A DNA stretch of 64,000 nucleotides. Source: Enterobacteriaceae bacterium RIT693. Lineage in GTDB: Bacteria; Pseudomonadota; Gammaproteobacteria; Enterobacterales; Enterobacteriaceae. The notes beneath the pieces were generated by a model. The model was not told the DNA's origin and searched no databases. It was given only the letters and a program-made list of their open reading frames with translations. Made by a program: the position numbers and the translations under genes. The DNA lies in the NCBI GenBank assembly GCA_009668225.1, contig WJYK01000016.1, positions 1-64,000 on the forward strand, given 5' to 3'. Shown here one piece after another: positions 30,559-38,286 of the stretch. Numbering within the stretch: position 1 is the first letter of the stretch; every line of letters begins with the position of its first letter.

Positions 30559-31671
30559 TTATTTCTCCTTGCTTACCAGCGCTTTGATGCAGCGGTAAAT
30601 AATCTCCAGCTGTGCCGCGCTGACGCTGCGCACATCCGCTTCAATAATGCCTTCGTTCGCCTTGTAGCCACGGAAGTAGATGGCGTATTCGCCCTGCTTC
30701 AGCGCGCTGACCAGCTCACCGGTGCTGATGCCGACGGTCGCTTCGTCGAACTTGATTTCGCTGCGGGCGATATCGCGGCCGGCTGCGTCCCACACCACGC
30801 GCGCGGTAACGCCATTCAGCGTGTTCAGGCTGTCGATAAACGGCGTCATTTTGGCGACCATTTCGGCCCCGCTCTCTTTGGCCGCACTCAGGTAATGTTC
30901 AATCGCGCAGGTCAGGCCGAGGATGCCTTCTTTGCCAACTTTCATCGCACGCCCGATGCCGCCGGTTTGCAGCTTCACCCACTCGACGTACTGCTCTTTG
31001 CCGATCACCAGCCCGCTGGTTGGGCCTTCGATAGCTTTCGCGCCGCTGTAAATCACCAGGTCGGCCCCGGCGCGGTAATAGCATGCCAAATCTTCTTCTG
31101 CCGCAGCGTCTACGATCAGCGGCAGGTTGTGTTTACGCGCCACGACAACGGCCTGCTCAACGCTGAGCATGCTTTTCTGCACCGAATGGTGGGATTTGAT
31201 GTACAAAATGGCCGCCGTGCGTGGAGAAATGGCCGCAGCCAGCTGATCCGCTGAACATTCGTTGGCGTAGCCCGCTTCAACGATTTTGCCGCCGCCCAGG
31301 TTCACCATGGTGCCGACCGGCGCGCCGAAGTTAACGTTGTGGCCCTTCGGCAGCACGATCTCGTTGTTTTCCAGCGGCGCAGCATGCAGGTTCTCGATCA
31401 GCCATTGATTGTCTTTTACCAGCACCGCAGCGACGGACTGGGCAATACCGGCAGAAGCGCAGGACACCACGGTCGCCGCCTCAACGTCGAGCAGCCCGGC
31501 GATGTAGGCGCCTGTCTTATTAACCAGATCCTTCATTTCGAAGTAGTGATTCATGCCGGTGGTGACCGCGTCCACCACTTCCGGGCGTGGCGTTGACACA
31601 CCGAGAGCGGTCATGCGGCCAGATGCGTTAATTACCTGTTTTAAATTGTATTTTTCATAGATCGAAGACAT
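30559..31671 (-). CDS. DgaE-family PLP-dependent ammonia-lyase
   Basis: The enzyme has 370 residues and belongs to the SelA-like fold-type I PLP enzymes. Salmonella DgaE dehydrates D-glucosaminate-6-phosphate to 2-keto-3-deoxygluconate-6-phosphate with loss of ammonia. The PLP lysine is probably Lys212 in YSGAKAIEGPTSG, with Asp188 in LIVDAAAEED holding the pyridine nitrogen. I chose the ATG at 31671 (MSSIYEKYNLKQVINASG), because the upstream extension to 31746 overlaps the amidohydrolase gene and lacks similarity. The enzyme pair with the next gene predicts a 2-amino-sugar-acid phosphate as intermediate. Confidence 0.87.
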   Translation of the reverse strand: MSSIYEKYNLKQVINASGRMTALGVSTPRPEVVDAVTTGMNHYFEMKDLVNKTGAYIAGLLDVEAATVVSCASAGIAQSVAAVLVKDNQWLIENLHAAPLENNEIVLPKGHNVNFGAPVGTMVNLGGGKIVEAGYANECSADQLAAAISPRTAAILYIKSHHSVQKSMLSVEQAVVVARKHNLPLIVDAAAEEDLACYYRAGADLVIYSGAKAIEGPTSGLVIGKEQYVEWVKLQTGGIGRAMKVGKEGILGLTCAIEHYLSAAKESGAEMVAKMTPFIDSLNTLNGVTARVVWDAAGRDIARSEIKFDEATVGISTGELVSALKQGEYAIYFRGYKANEGIIEADVRSVSAAQLEIIYRCIKALVSKEK

Positions 31672-31684
31672 GTTCTGCTTTCCC

Positions 31685-32788
31685 TTATTCACAGTCAAAC
31701 CACTTCCCGGCGCGCACCGCGGCCAGCGCAACCAGCACCTGGTCACCCGTCAGCGTTTGCTGCTCTGCGTCGGTAAATACCGTTGGCTGACGACGCAGCT
31801 CAAAAACGGTCAGATCGCCATCCAGCCCCACGGCCAGGCGGCCTTTATTTTTCAGACGTAATCCATCGGCGGCGTGAGCGGTCACGCAGTCGATCACCTG
31901 AGGCAATGACAGGCCAATGGAGAGGAATTTCGACATCACCGCGCCGAGGGAATGCACCGGGCCGCTGATGCGGTTGCGGCAGTAAATATCCGAGCTGATG
32001 CTGTGTGGCAGAATGCCCTGTTGAATAGCGACACGCGCCACGTCAAAACTAAAGCTGGCGGTGCCGTGCCCGACATCCAGACGCACGCCGCGCTGAATAG
32101 CCTGCGCCACGGAGGCTCTCAGTTGCCCGGCAGGATTGAGAATGCGGTTTGGCTTGCCGTTGTAGCAATGGGTAATGATGTCGCCGCTGGTCAGCAGTTC
32201 GGCCACTTCATCGAGGTCCGGCGGGTTGTTGCCGATGTGCACCATCAGCGGCAAATCACCGTTTTCTTTCTGGATAGCCTTGGCGCGCACCAGCGGCGTA
32301 ATGCCGTTATCGCCCACCACGCTGCTGCTCATGCGTGCTTTTAAGCCCACAATAAAGTCCGGGTGACGCTTCACCGCGCCGCGCACGGCGTCAGCGTCGA
32401 TATTCGCCATATTGGACAGTTCGTTCTGGGCAATCAGGCCCACGCGGGAAATGTTCAGCAGGGCATAAACGTCGGTCGTCGCGCTGCGGGTGATTTGATA
32501 AAAATCGTCGACGTCATCAGCGCCGGTGCTGCCCGCGTCCACCACCGTGGTGACGCCGGTATGAATGCCCACGCTGTCAGGCTCGTCGTGGTAGATAGGG
32601 GATTTCGGGTAACAGTGAACGTGGGAGTCAATCCAGCCGGCGCTGACGTAATATTCGCCGTTCAACTGGCGCTCTTCGCCAGCCTCGCCGGTAATCTTAC
32701 CCAAAGCGGCAATTTTGCCGTCCTTCAGGGCGATATCGATAACGGTATCGTCCGCCAGCCGCGCCTCGCGCAGGATCAGGTCAAACAT
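31685..32788 (-). CDS. amidohydrolase/deacetylase family metalloenzyme (EF_0837 type)
   Basis: The 367-residue protein belongs to the dihydroorotase/deacetylase branch of amidohydrolases. Metal ligands are visible: His56-Val-His58 in WIDSHVHCY, a lysine in FIVGLKARMS that would be carboxylated, His in LMVHIGNNP, His in DIITHCYNGKPN, and Asp/His in the later DVGHGTASF block. A deacylating step on an N-acylated substrate before the DgaE-like lyase fits the gene order. I start at 32788 (MFDLILREARL), with AAGGAGAA just upstream. It is 55 bp from the DUF4310 gene and 13 bp from the lyase gene. Confidence 0.85.
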   Translation of the reverse strand: MFDLILREARLADDTVIDIALKDGKIAALGKITGEAGEERQLNGEYYVSAGWIDSHVHCYPKSPIYHDEPDSVGIHTGVTTVVDAGSTGADDVDDFYQITRSATTDVYALLNISRVGLIAQNELSNMANIDADAVRGAVKRHPDFIVGLKARMSSSVVGDNGITPLVRAKAIQKENGDLPLMVHIGNNPPDLDEVAELLTSGDIITHCYNGKPNRILNPAGQLRASVAQAIQRGVRLDVGHGTASFSFDVARVAIQQGILPHSISSDIYCRNRISGPVHSLGAVMSKFLSIGLSLPQVIDCVTAHAADGLRLKNKGRLAVGLDGDLTVFELRRQPTVFTDAEQQTLTGDQVLVALAAVRAGKWFDCE

Positions 32789-32843
32789 ATTTTTCTCCTT
32801 AACTGGCGGGCGAGCCACAGCCCGTCCGCCCTGGAAATACTGC

Positions 32844-33485
32844 TTACAACGCTACCGGGAAGATGGAGCCTAAAATCATTGCGCCGAGGATCGCACCGCC
32901 GGTAATCGGCTTGCCCCAGAGGTAAAACACTAAAGAGCCAATTAACGAGCCGATGCCGATGGGAATCGAAGCCGTCATGGCGCTGAGGATAATCAGCGGC
33001 CCAAGGAAGCGGCCGGAAGCGTTACCCGCGCCCATCATCACATCCGCCCCGTAGGTGGAGTCGCTCTGGTTAATAGTGAACTTACGCGCCAGGATAATGA
33101 GGTAGCCAATGGCCAGACCAATCACCAGCCCGGTGACCAGCGAAGCGCCAAAGTTAGCAACCGGGAAAACAAAGCCCGCGCCCAGCAGCAGCGCAGGAAC
33201 GCCAAGGCCCACGCCGGTTTGAATCGCCCCACCAATATCCAGGATCCCCACCAGGGAGCCTTCGATGATGCGGGCAAACAGGAAGCTTGCGCCAAACGCG
33301 GCGACCGCGCCGTACACGCCGGTATCAATCCCGGACTTCAGCATCGCCACAAAGGCCACTTCGTTAAACGCGCCAATGCCGTACAGGTAGTACATGTGTG
33401 TCCCGGCAAACACGCCGGAGGAGAGCAGGCCAACAAAGATTGGGAATGACCAGTCCGCGTACCAAAAACCTTTATTCTGTTCCAT
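32844..33485 (-). CDS. DUF4310 membrane protein (EF_0833 type)
   Basis: A 213-residue protein with about six hydrophobic segments, rich in Gly, Ala and Ile. Conserved blocks I recognise are WYADWSFPIFVGLLSSGVFA near the N-terminus and YGADVMMGAGNASGRFLGPL. It is always encoded beside DUF4311 in this type of operon, so the two probably form one transporter. It has no similarity I can see to classical PTS EIIC. 11 bp separate it from the upstream DUF4311 gene. Confidence 0.85.
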   Translation of the reverse strand: MEQNKGFWYADWSFPIFVGLLSSGVFAGTHMYYLYGIGAFNEVAFVAMLKSGIDTGVYGAVAAFGASFLFARIIEGSLVGILDIGGAIQTGVGLGVPALLLGAGFVFPVANFGASLVTGLVIGLAIGYLIILARKFTINQSDSTYGADVMMGAGNASGRFLGPLIILSAMTASIPIGIGSLIGSLVFYLWGKPITGGAILGAMILGSIFPVAL

Positions 33486-33496
33486 GCGTTATCCCC

Positions 33497-34273
33497 TTAT
33501 TTGCCGCTCAGCGAGTTATGCAGCAGATCCAGCCAGTTCGGCACCGTCATGTGGAAAGACTCGATCATCTTCATGTCGAACCCACGGAAGAAGGCACTCA
33601 GAACAAAGAGGGCAACAATAGCCGTCATCATCACCTTGGTAACGCGATGCCAGCCGCTTTCTTCAACGCCTTTACCGATCAGGATGCCCAGCACCAGGCC
33701 CGGTACGGCGTTACCCATGATCAGCTGCGCTGCGCCGCCGAAGATGGTTGCCCAGAAACCAGATTTTTTACCGGCGTCGATAGCCGCCAGCCAGAAAATA
33801 ACCGGCATCACGGTGTTCACCAGCAGGTTGGCCGCAGGCACCAGCACTTTCACCGCCGTCACCTGAAGCGCCGCCGGCACCGCAGACGCGGTTGAGTTCA
33901 GAAACGCCACCACGATCATGCCGATGATGCCGCAAGCGATAGCCATTTTTCTTGGGTCGTGGAGGGTTTCCGCCACGTTGCGATTCTTCACCATCAGTGC
34001 CGCCGCGCCCCAGTTAGGGATGATGCGGTGGTCAACGTCCTGGGTGAACGCACCTGCTGCAACGGAAGAAGCCCACGCGTTGAAGAAGAAGCCAAGCCCA
34101 AAGGAGAAGTGGGAAGCCGGGTCCCCTTCGCAGGAGTTCAGCTCGCCGAGTGTACGAAATGCGCCCATGCCCTGAGTGGTTGGCGCATGGAACATACGCG
34201 CGGCTCCGGCACCAACGCCCACACCGACGAGGCCGCCGATAATGAGTGATTTGAATAATATGATTAAGAACAT
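33497..34273 (-). CDS. DUF4311 membrane protein (EF_0832 type)
   Basis: The 258-residue protein has about six hydrophobic segments and a glycine-rich N-terminal segment (SLIIGGLVGVGVGAGAARMF) followed by MRTLGELNSCEGDP-like residues, here AFRTLGELNSCEGDP. This is the family signature as I recall it. The function is unproven; together with DUF4310 it is the candidate permease of the operon. It follows the DUF4312 gene after an unusually long 149-bp gap containing a hairpin-rich element. AAAAGGGC precedes the ATG. Confidence 0.85.
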   Translation of the reverse strand: MFLIILFKSLIIGGLVGVGVGAGAARMFHAPTTQGMGAFRTLGELNSCEGDPASHFSFGLGFFFNAWASSVAAGAFTQDVDHRIIPNWGAAALMVKNRNVAETLHDPRKMAIACGIIGMIVVAFLNSTASAVPAALQVTAVKVLVPAANLLVNTVMPVIFWLAAIDAGKKSGFWATIFGGAAQLIMGNAVPGLVLGILIGKGVEESGWHRVTKVMMTAIVALFVLSAFFRGFDMKMIESFHMTVPNWLDLLHNSLSGK

Positions 34274-34283
34274 GTATCTGCCC

Positions 34284-34402
34284 TTTTCTACCCTGCTTAT
34301 CTGTCGCTGTAGCCGCGTTAGCTGCGCTCAGTCACCCGAATCACTTACCCAAGTAAGCTCATCGGACTGCCTTCCCTTGCTGCCTTGCTACAACACCAGC
34401 TA
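34284..34402. repeat. hairpin-rich element inside the EF_08xx-type operon
   Basis: The 149-bp gap between the DUF4312 and DUF4311 genes holds a structured stretch. CTTAC (34343-34347) pairs with GTAAG (34352-34356), flanked by CCGA and TCGG and further GC-rich arms, with GCCTTCCCTTGCTGCCTTGC to one side. It resembles intergenic palindromic repeats dispersed in enterobacterial genomes, but I see no second copy in this window. It could tune expression of the membrane proteins relative to the small upstream proteins. Confidence 0.5.
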
Positions 34403-34422
34403 ATTGGGTATAAATGTTTGAA

Positions 34423-34719
34423 TTAATTAGAGACGAAATCCACCTCATCGAGGTTAAGAGCCGTCACGTTGACGGAAACATCCAGCTCCACGCTGTAGCT
34501 CCGCCTTTCCCGGCGCAGGAAGAAGAACAGAAAAGCTTCTTTACGCACCCTGACCTGCGCCTGAACAACCTGCACGTCCTGTGGCTCAATGCGCAGAAGA
34601 ATGTGGTTGGTGGATTTGAGCACCGTGCCCTGAACGTGGTTCAGGGCGTCGGAGAAGGCTTTGGCTTTGGTATCGCCGCGCCCGCTGACCCGCACCGTAG
34701 TGGCGAATTTCTCTTTCAT
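34423..34719 (-). CDS. DUF4312 small protein (EF_0831 type)
   Basis: The 98-residue cytosolic protein has no signal peptide or membrane span. Its sequence is predicted alpha/beta: KFATTVRVSGRGDTKAKAFSDALNHVQ at the start, then ILLRIEPQDVQVVQAQVRV and an aromatic-basic patch FLFFFLRRERRSY. It is known only as a partner of DUF4310, DUF4311 and the SFCGS protein. Its start codon lies 2 bp after the SFCGS stop, so translation is coupled. No function can be assigned. Confidence 0.82.
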   Translation of the reverse strand: MKEKFATTVRVSGRGDTKAKAFSDALNHVQGTVLKSTNHILLRIEPQDVQVVQAQVRVRKEAFLFFFLRRERRSYSVELDVSVNVTALNLDEVDFVSN

Positions 34720-34721
34720 AC

Positions 34722-35084
34722 TCAGCTGCCGTACTTCTTGTTCCAGGCCAGCACCAGGCGCTCGCCCAGTTCTTCTTTGTCCATAAAGCCAAAGCCAAGC
34801 ACGTTGTTGCCTTCGTTAATCGCCGTCACGCCTTCATCAACGGAGCGCATGCCGTATTTGGCTTTGTAGCCGTGTTTGGTTTGTGCGGTGATAGCGCCCG
34901 CGCCGCCGCTGCCGCAGAAGGAGATACCAAAAGTGGCGTTTTCTGCTTTCATCACGTCGCCCAGCTTCATGTCGGCGGCGACGCCTGGAATAACCACGGC
35001 GCGACCGCCCGCTTTTTCGATCCCTGCTGCAACTTTCTGGCCTTTGCCCAGACGGTCACCAATCACTACGGTAATTTGTTCCAT
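34722..35084 (-). CDS. glycine-rich SFCGS family protein (EF_0830 type)
   Basis: The 120-residue protein carries the family hallmark SFCGSGGAGAIT at about 55-66. The N-terminus ITVVIGDRLGKGQKVAAGIE looks like a Rossmann-type strand-loop-helix reminiscent of PTS EIIB domains, and a cysteine in the SFCGS motif could be phosphorylated or could bind substrate; this is inference. I start at the ATG at 35084, behind AGGAG; the frame opens further upstream inside the PRD gene. It is 17 bp after the PRD gene. Confidence 0.82.
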   Translation of the reverse strand: MEQITVVIGDRLGKGQKVAAGIEKAGGRAVVIPGVAADMKLGDVMKAENATFGISFCGSGGAGAITAQTKHGYKAKYGMRSVDEGVTAINEGNNVLGFGFMDKEELGERLVLAWNKKYGS

Positions 35085-35101
35085 TTTTTTCTCCTGATGA
35101 T

Positions 35102-35404
35102 TCAAAGATTGTCTTTCGCCACTTCGAAATGCACTGACAGCAACCACGCTTCTTCTACCGGCAGATTCCCGAACTGATCGACCACCGCCTGCGCCATTTC
35201 CATCGACTCGGCGGAGATCTCCTCGAACAAGCTCTCTTCTACTTCTGGTAACGGCTCTCCGGTGAGAGAGCGATGTGCCATCGCCTTCACGTGGGAGGCC
35301 AGCATTTGTTCCTGTACCGCGTTGGGCGTGATGTGCTTACTTTTGAACAGCGCGTAAATAAAATCCTGAATACGCGTCGTTAATTCCTCGGCTTCATTAA
35401 CCAT
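35102..35404 (-). CDS. small PRD-domain protein (EF_0829 type)
   Basis: The 100-residue protein is a single PTS regulation domain without any DNA- or RNA-binding part: MVNEAEELTTRIQDFIYALF, then SHVKAMAHRSLTGEPLPEV with conserved His residues, and SVHFEVAKDN at the end. It may be a phosphorylation-dependent modulator of the large regulator encoded last in the operon, or of the transporter. The ATG at 35404 follows GGAG; the frame is open to 35590 but that part has no similarity. It is the first gene of the operon. E. coli YhfY is a comparable lone PRD. Confidence 0.8.
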   Translation of the reverse strand: MVNEAEELTTRIQDFIYALFKSKHITPNAVQEQMLASHVKAMAHRSLTGEPLPEVEESLFEEISAESMEMAQAVVDQFGNLPVEEAWLLSVHFEVAKDNL

Positions 35405-35858
35405 TACCGCTCCGTTATTCACCCTGGGTACCTCGTTAACTAATCTGTTTTTTAAACTACGTGGCGGGGTGGAAGGTTTGTAGCGAGTTGTTTTCCACTT
35501 CGAAGTGGAAATCGGCGAGGCAATAGTGATCTGTTCCACATAAAGGCCCGGAATGGAGGTTTTCCGCTGGCTTACCGTGAATCTGGTCACATAACCGGGT
35601 GATAAAAGGCCGGTTTTCCAGCGGCCCTTTTTGTTCGAAAGTGTGATGGGAGGACAGTTTTGCGGTCATTATTGGCGTTGCTTATGGCAAAGGAATCGAC
35701 GTTCACGAGGCATTACGCAAAAACAAAAGCGGGAGATAGAAAAGAAGTCAGGCGCGATTTAGGCTGATTTTCGCCTGGTTTTGCCGCCAGCATCGGCAAT
35801 AAAAATTAGCTCATAAGGCAATTTAATTGTTATGTTAACCTCGTCAGGGAGTGACCGT
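35405..35858. promoter_or_regulatory. 454-bp divergent control region with 20-bp palindrome
   Basis: This gap separates the EF_08xx-type operon from the toxin gene. It contains a perfect palindrome TTTCCACTTCGAAGTGGAAA at 35492-35511, 88 bp upstream of the PRD gene, which is a good operator candidate. A GC-rich hairpin flanked by A and T runs (about 35604-35632: AAAAGGCCG with CGGCCCTTTT, one bulge) could act as a leader terminator. Related GTGGAA/TTCCAC half-sites lie nearby at about 35469 and 35534. I see no convincing sigma-54 site. Confidence 0.5.
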
Positions 35859-36182
35859 ATGTTTCGCGTTCAATTGCATGTGGATGTCTTCGATGAAATA
35901 ACCGAATTGCCTCCCGTCGTTCAGGCAAAAATGCTGCGTCTGATTGATAAAATTAAACAAAATGCGACATCGCTGCGTGAACCTGATAGCAAACCCTTAG
36001 GCAATGGGCTGTTTGAAATAAGGACGATGGGGACCCATATCGCACGGGGGCTTTACGTCTACCAAAAAGGACGAGTTATTTATCTTTTACGGGTTTTTGT
36101 TAAGAAAACGGCAAAAACACCAACCGAGGAAATCAGGCTGGCTTTTCAACGACTAGAGGAGATGCTCAATGAAAAAGAGTAA
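35859..36182 (+). CDS. RelE/HigB-like toxin of a type II toxin-antitoxin pair
   Basis: The 107-residue protein is of the Gp49/HigB-like RelE superfamily, known as ribosome-dependent mRNA interferases. Visible blocks: SKPLGNGLFEIRTMGTHIARGLYVYQKGRVIYLLRVFVKKTAKTP, spaced as in the family (written here in parts: LGNGLFEIR, ARGLYVYQ, IYLLRVFVKKT). The C-terminal helix EIRLAFQRLEEML follows. I chose the ATG at 35859, with GGGAG eight bases upstream. The toxin precedes and overlaps the antitoxin by 14 bp, the HigBA order. Confidence 0.85.
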   Translation: MFRVQLHVDVFDEITELPPVVQAKMLRLIDKIKQNATSLREPDSKPLGNGLFEIRTMGTHIARGLYVYQKGRVIYLLRVFVKKTAKTPTEEIRLAFQRLEEMLNEKE

Positions 36183-36456
36183 AAGTATCGACTGGGAAAA
36201 AGCGCGCGCAGACCTGCTAACCAACCCCGAAGTCCAGGCCGCCTATGAAGCCGAAGAGCGTAAGCTGCGTCTGCAGGCAATGCTTGCGGAATGGCGCAGC
36301 CATGAAGGGCTAACACGTGCGCAGGTTGCCGAACGTATGGGCGTCACGCCGCCAACGGTCTCTCGTATGGAAGCCAATATTATCAAAGCCAGTATTGAAA
36401 CTGTTGTCCGCTATGCAAAAGCCTGCGGCGTCAAACATCCAAAGATTATCCTCTAA
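36169..36456 (+). CDS. XRE-family antitoxin
   Basis: The 95-residue protein has an N-terminal helical part and a C-terminal helix-turn-helix at about 40-90: LTRAQVAERMGVTPPTVSRME. It should bind the toxin and autoregulate the promoter. Its stop codon overlaps the mdcR start codon (TAATG at 36454-36458), an unusual coupling of an antitoxin to a metabolic regulator. Confidence 0.87.
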   Translation: MKKSKSIDWEKARADLLTNPEVQAAYEAEERKLRLQAMLAEWRSHEGLTRAQVAERMGVTPPTVSRMEANIIKASIETVVRYAKACGVKHPKIIL

Positions 36457-37394
36457 TGAAAATCGACGCTGAAATCACCTTCCGTAAGCTTGAGATCTTT
36501 ATGGAGTTTATGGAGAAAGGGAACATTGCGCGCACCGCCGAAGCGCTGGGTATTAGCGGGGTTAGCGTGCATCGCGCGCTGCATACGCTGGAAGAAGGCG
36601 TGCGCTGCCCGCTGTTTATTCATAAAGGGCGCAACCTGGTGCCGCTGGAATCTGCGCTCACCCTGCTGGAACACTGCAAAGAAGTGGTGGCGCTGATGGC
36701 GCGCGGCATAGATGAAACCCGTCAGGCAGCGGGCGTTGGCCAGGGGCGATTGCGCATCGGCACCCTCTATTCTCTGACGCTCGAAACCGTTCCGAAACTG
36801 ATCATGGGCATGAAACTGAGACGACCGGAGCTGGAAATGGACCTCACCATGGGCTCAAATCAGGTGCTGCTGAATATGCTGGAAGACGGCGTGCTGGACG
36901 CCATCCTGATTTCTATTTCCGAAGGCGAAGTCGATCGCTCAAGGCTGGAAGTCCTGCCGATGTTCCGGGACGATATTTTCCTCGCCGCACCGGCCAGCTT
37001 CCCGCTCGACACCAGCCACCCGGCAGATCTGCGCGAGTTCCACGGTGAAAAATTTGTTTCGCTCGCGGAAGGCTTTGCTACCTACGCGGGCTTTCAGGAA
37101 GCCTTTAGCGTCGCCGGTTTCGAACCGGAAATCGTCACCCGCGTAAACGACATTTTCTCAATGGTCAGCCTGGTACAGGCGGGCGTCGGGCTCACGTTGA
37201 TGCCCGGAAGAATGAAGAAGGTGTATGAAAATTCGGTGCAGCTTTTAAGGCTTGCCGAGCAGTACCAGATGAAGCAGACCATCGCTATCGTCTTCGCCCG
37301 TAATCGCGAGCTTGATCCGAACCTGCTGGCGCTGGCCGCCGAAGGGCGCATGTACGCGCGCTCGTTTATCGATACGCCTAACGCGCCGCCTTAG
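36456..37394 (+). CDS. mdcR: LysR-type activator of malonate decarboxylase genes, MdcR
   Basis: The 312-residue protein closely matches Klebsiella MdcR: FMEKGNIARTAEALGISGVSVHRALHTLEEGV in the winged helix (written in parts: NIARTAEALG, VSVHRALHTLEEG) and the effector domain with GQGRLRIGTLYSLTLETVP and ISLVQAGVG-like VSLVQAGVG. MdcR senses malonate and activates mdcA expression. The ATG at 36456 overlaps the antitoxin stop, so there is no separate ribosome site upstream apart from coding sequence. The gene converges on mdcH and overlaps its 3' end by 17 bp. Confidence 0.93.
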   Translation: MKIDAEITFRKLEIFMEFMEKGNIARTAEALGISGVSVHRALHTLEEGVRCPLFIHKGRNLVPLESALTLLEHCKEVVALMARGIDETRQAAGVGQGRLRIGTLYSLTLETVPKLIMGMKLRRPELEMDLTMGSNQVLLNMLEDGVLDAILISISEGEVDRSRLEVLPMFRDDIFLAAPASFPLDTSHPADLREFHGEKFVSLAEGFATYAGFQEAFSVAGFEPEIVTRVNDIFSMVSLVQAGVGLTLMPGRMKKVYENSVQLLRLAEQYQMKQTIAIVFARNRELDPNLLALAAEGRMYARSFIDTPNAPP

Positions 37395-38286
37395 TTTTTT
37401 CCGCAAGATGAACGATGGCCGCCACGCTATTCTGTTCGCGGCAGACGGTGATTCCTTCCCGAAACGCCTGCCGTGTCAGGCCCGAAAGTACGCTGCCCGG
37501 CGGCATTTCAACAGCCAGACGCACGTCGCGCTCGTTGGCGGCAACCATCGCCTCTCGCCAGCGCACCGTCCGTGCCATGTTGAGCGCCAGATCTTCCGCA
37601 ATCTGTTCCGGTAGCCAAAGCACGCGGCCCGTGCTGCCGCTGAGATAAGCGCAGGACGGGCGGCTCAAGGCCACATCGGCAAACGCCTGCTTAAGCTGCT
37701 GTGCGGGTTCATTCAGCAAAGCGCAGTGGGACGGCACGCTAACCGCTAATTGGCGAGCTTTTTGCGCCCCCTGCTCCAGCGCCCGGTGCGCCACCTTCTC
37801 CATAGCCTGCTCGCTCCCGGCAATGACGATTTGCTGCTCGGCATTGATATTCGCAATATAGGTTCCGCTGCCCGCCACCAGGGCTTCAACCTGCTCAAGA
37901 CGCAGCCCGACGATGGCCGTTAAGCCGTAACCTTCTGGATAAGCCTGTTCCATCAGGTCGCCACGAAGCGCCACCAGCCGCAGGGCATCGGAAAAACTGA
38001 TGACGCCGGCCATCACCGCGGCCGGAAACGCCCCGATAGACAGGCCGCTGACCATGTCCGGCTTCACGCCGTTACGCTCAAGCTCCTGCGCCCAGGCCAC
38101 GCCTGCGATTAGCAGGCAAAGCTGCACCGCGCGAGTATGCTTAAGCGCAACGGCGCTATCCAGCCGGTCTGCTTCATCCCCTAAAACCGCCCTCACCTGC
38201 GCCATGATGGCGTCACGCTCGGGTAAATTTTGCAGCATACCCGCACGCTGCGTTCCCTGTCCGGGAAAGGTAAAAAGTATCTTCAT
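37378..38286 (-). CDS. mdcH: malonate decarboxylase malonyltransferase MdcH
   Basis: MdcH loads malonyl from malonyl-CoA onto the carrier protein MdcC, priming the enzyme. The 302-residue protein has the FabD fold with FPGQGTQRAGM at 7-17, the nucleophile Ser in GLSIGAFPAA (about 86-95), and a later His in VPSHCALL. It is the last gene of mdcABCDEFGH; the start overlaps mdcG by 4 bp (ATGA-type coupling), and its end overlaps convergent mdcR by 17 bp. Confidence 0.92.
   Translation of the reverse strand: MKILFTFPGQGTQRAGMLQNLPERDAIMAQVRAVLGDEADRLDSAVALKHTRAVQLCLLIAGVAWAQELERNGVKPDMVSGLSIGAFPAAVMAGVISFSDALRLVALRGDLMEQAYPEGYGLTAIVGLRLEQVEALVAGSGTYIANINAEQQIVIAGSEQAMEKVAHRALEQGAQKARQLAVSVPSHCALLNEPAQQLKQAFADVALSRPSCAYLSGSTGRVLWLPEQIAEDLALNMARTVRWREAMVAANERDVRLAVEMPPGSVLSGLTRQAFREGITVCREQNSVAAIVHLAEKTKAAR

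Noticed and set aside
32844-34273. DUF4310/DUF4311 as mannose-family PTS EIIC/EIID
   Set aside because: They lack the motifs seen in AgaW and AgaE in this same window, so a direct PTS assignment is not supported.
34414-34869. 151-codon + strand frame
   Set aside because: It is antisense to the DUF4312 and SFCGS genes, which have good starts, spacing and family signatures.
35457-35669. 70-codon minus-strand frame and the 62-codon upstream extension of the PRD gene
   Set aside because: Neither has a ribosome site or family similarity, and both cross the palindrome of the control region.
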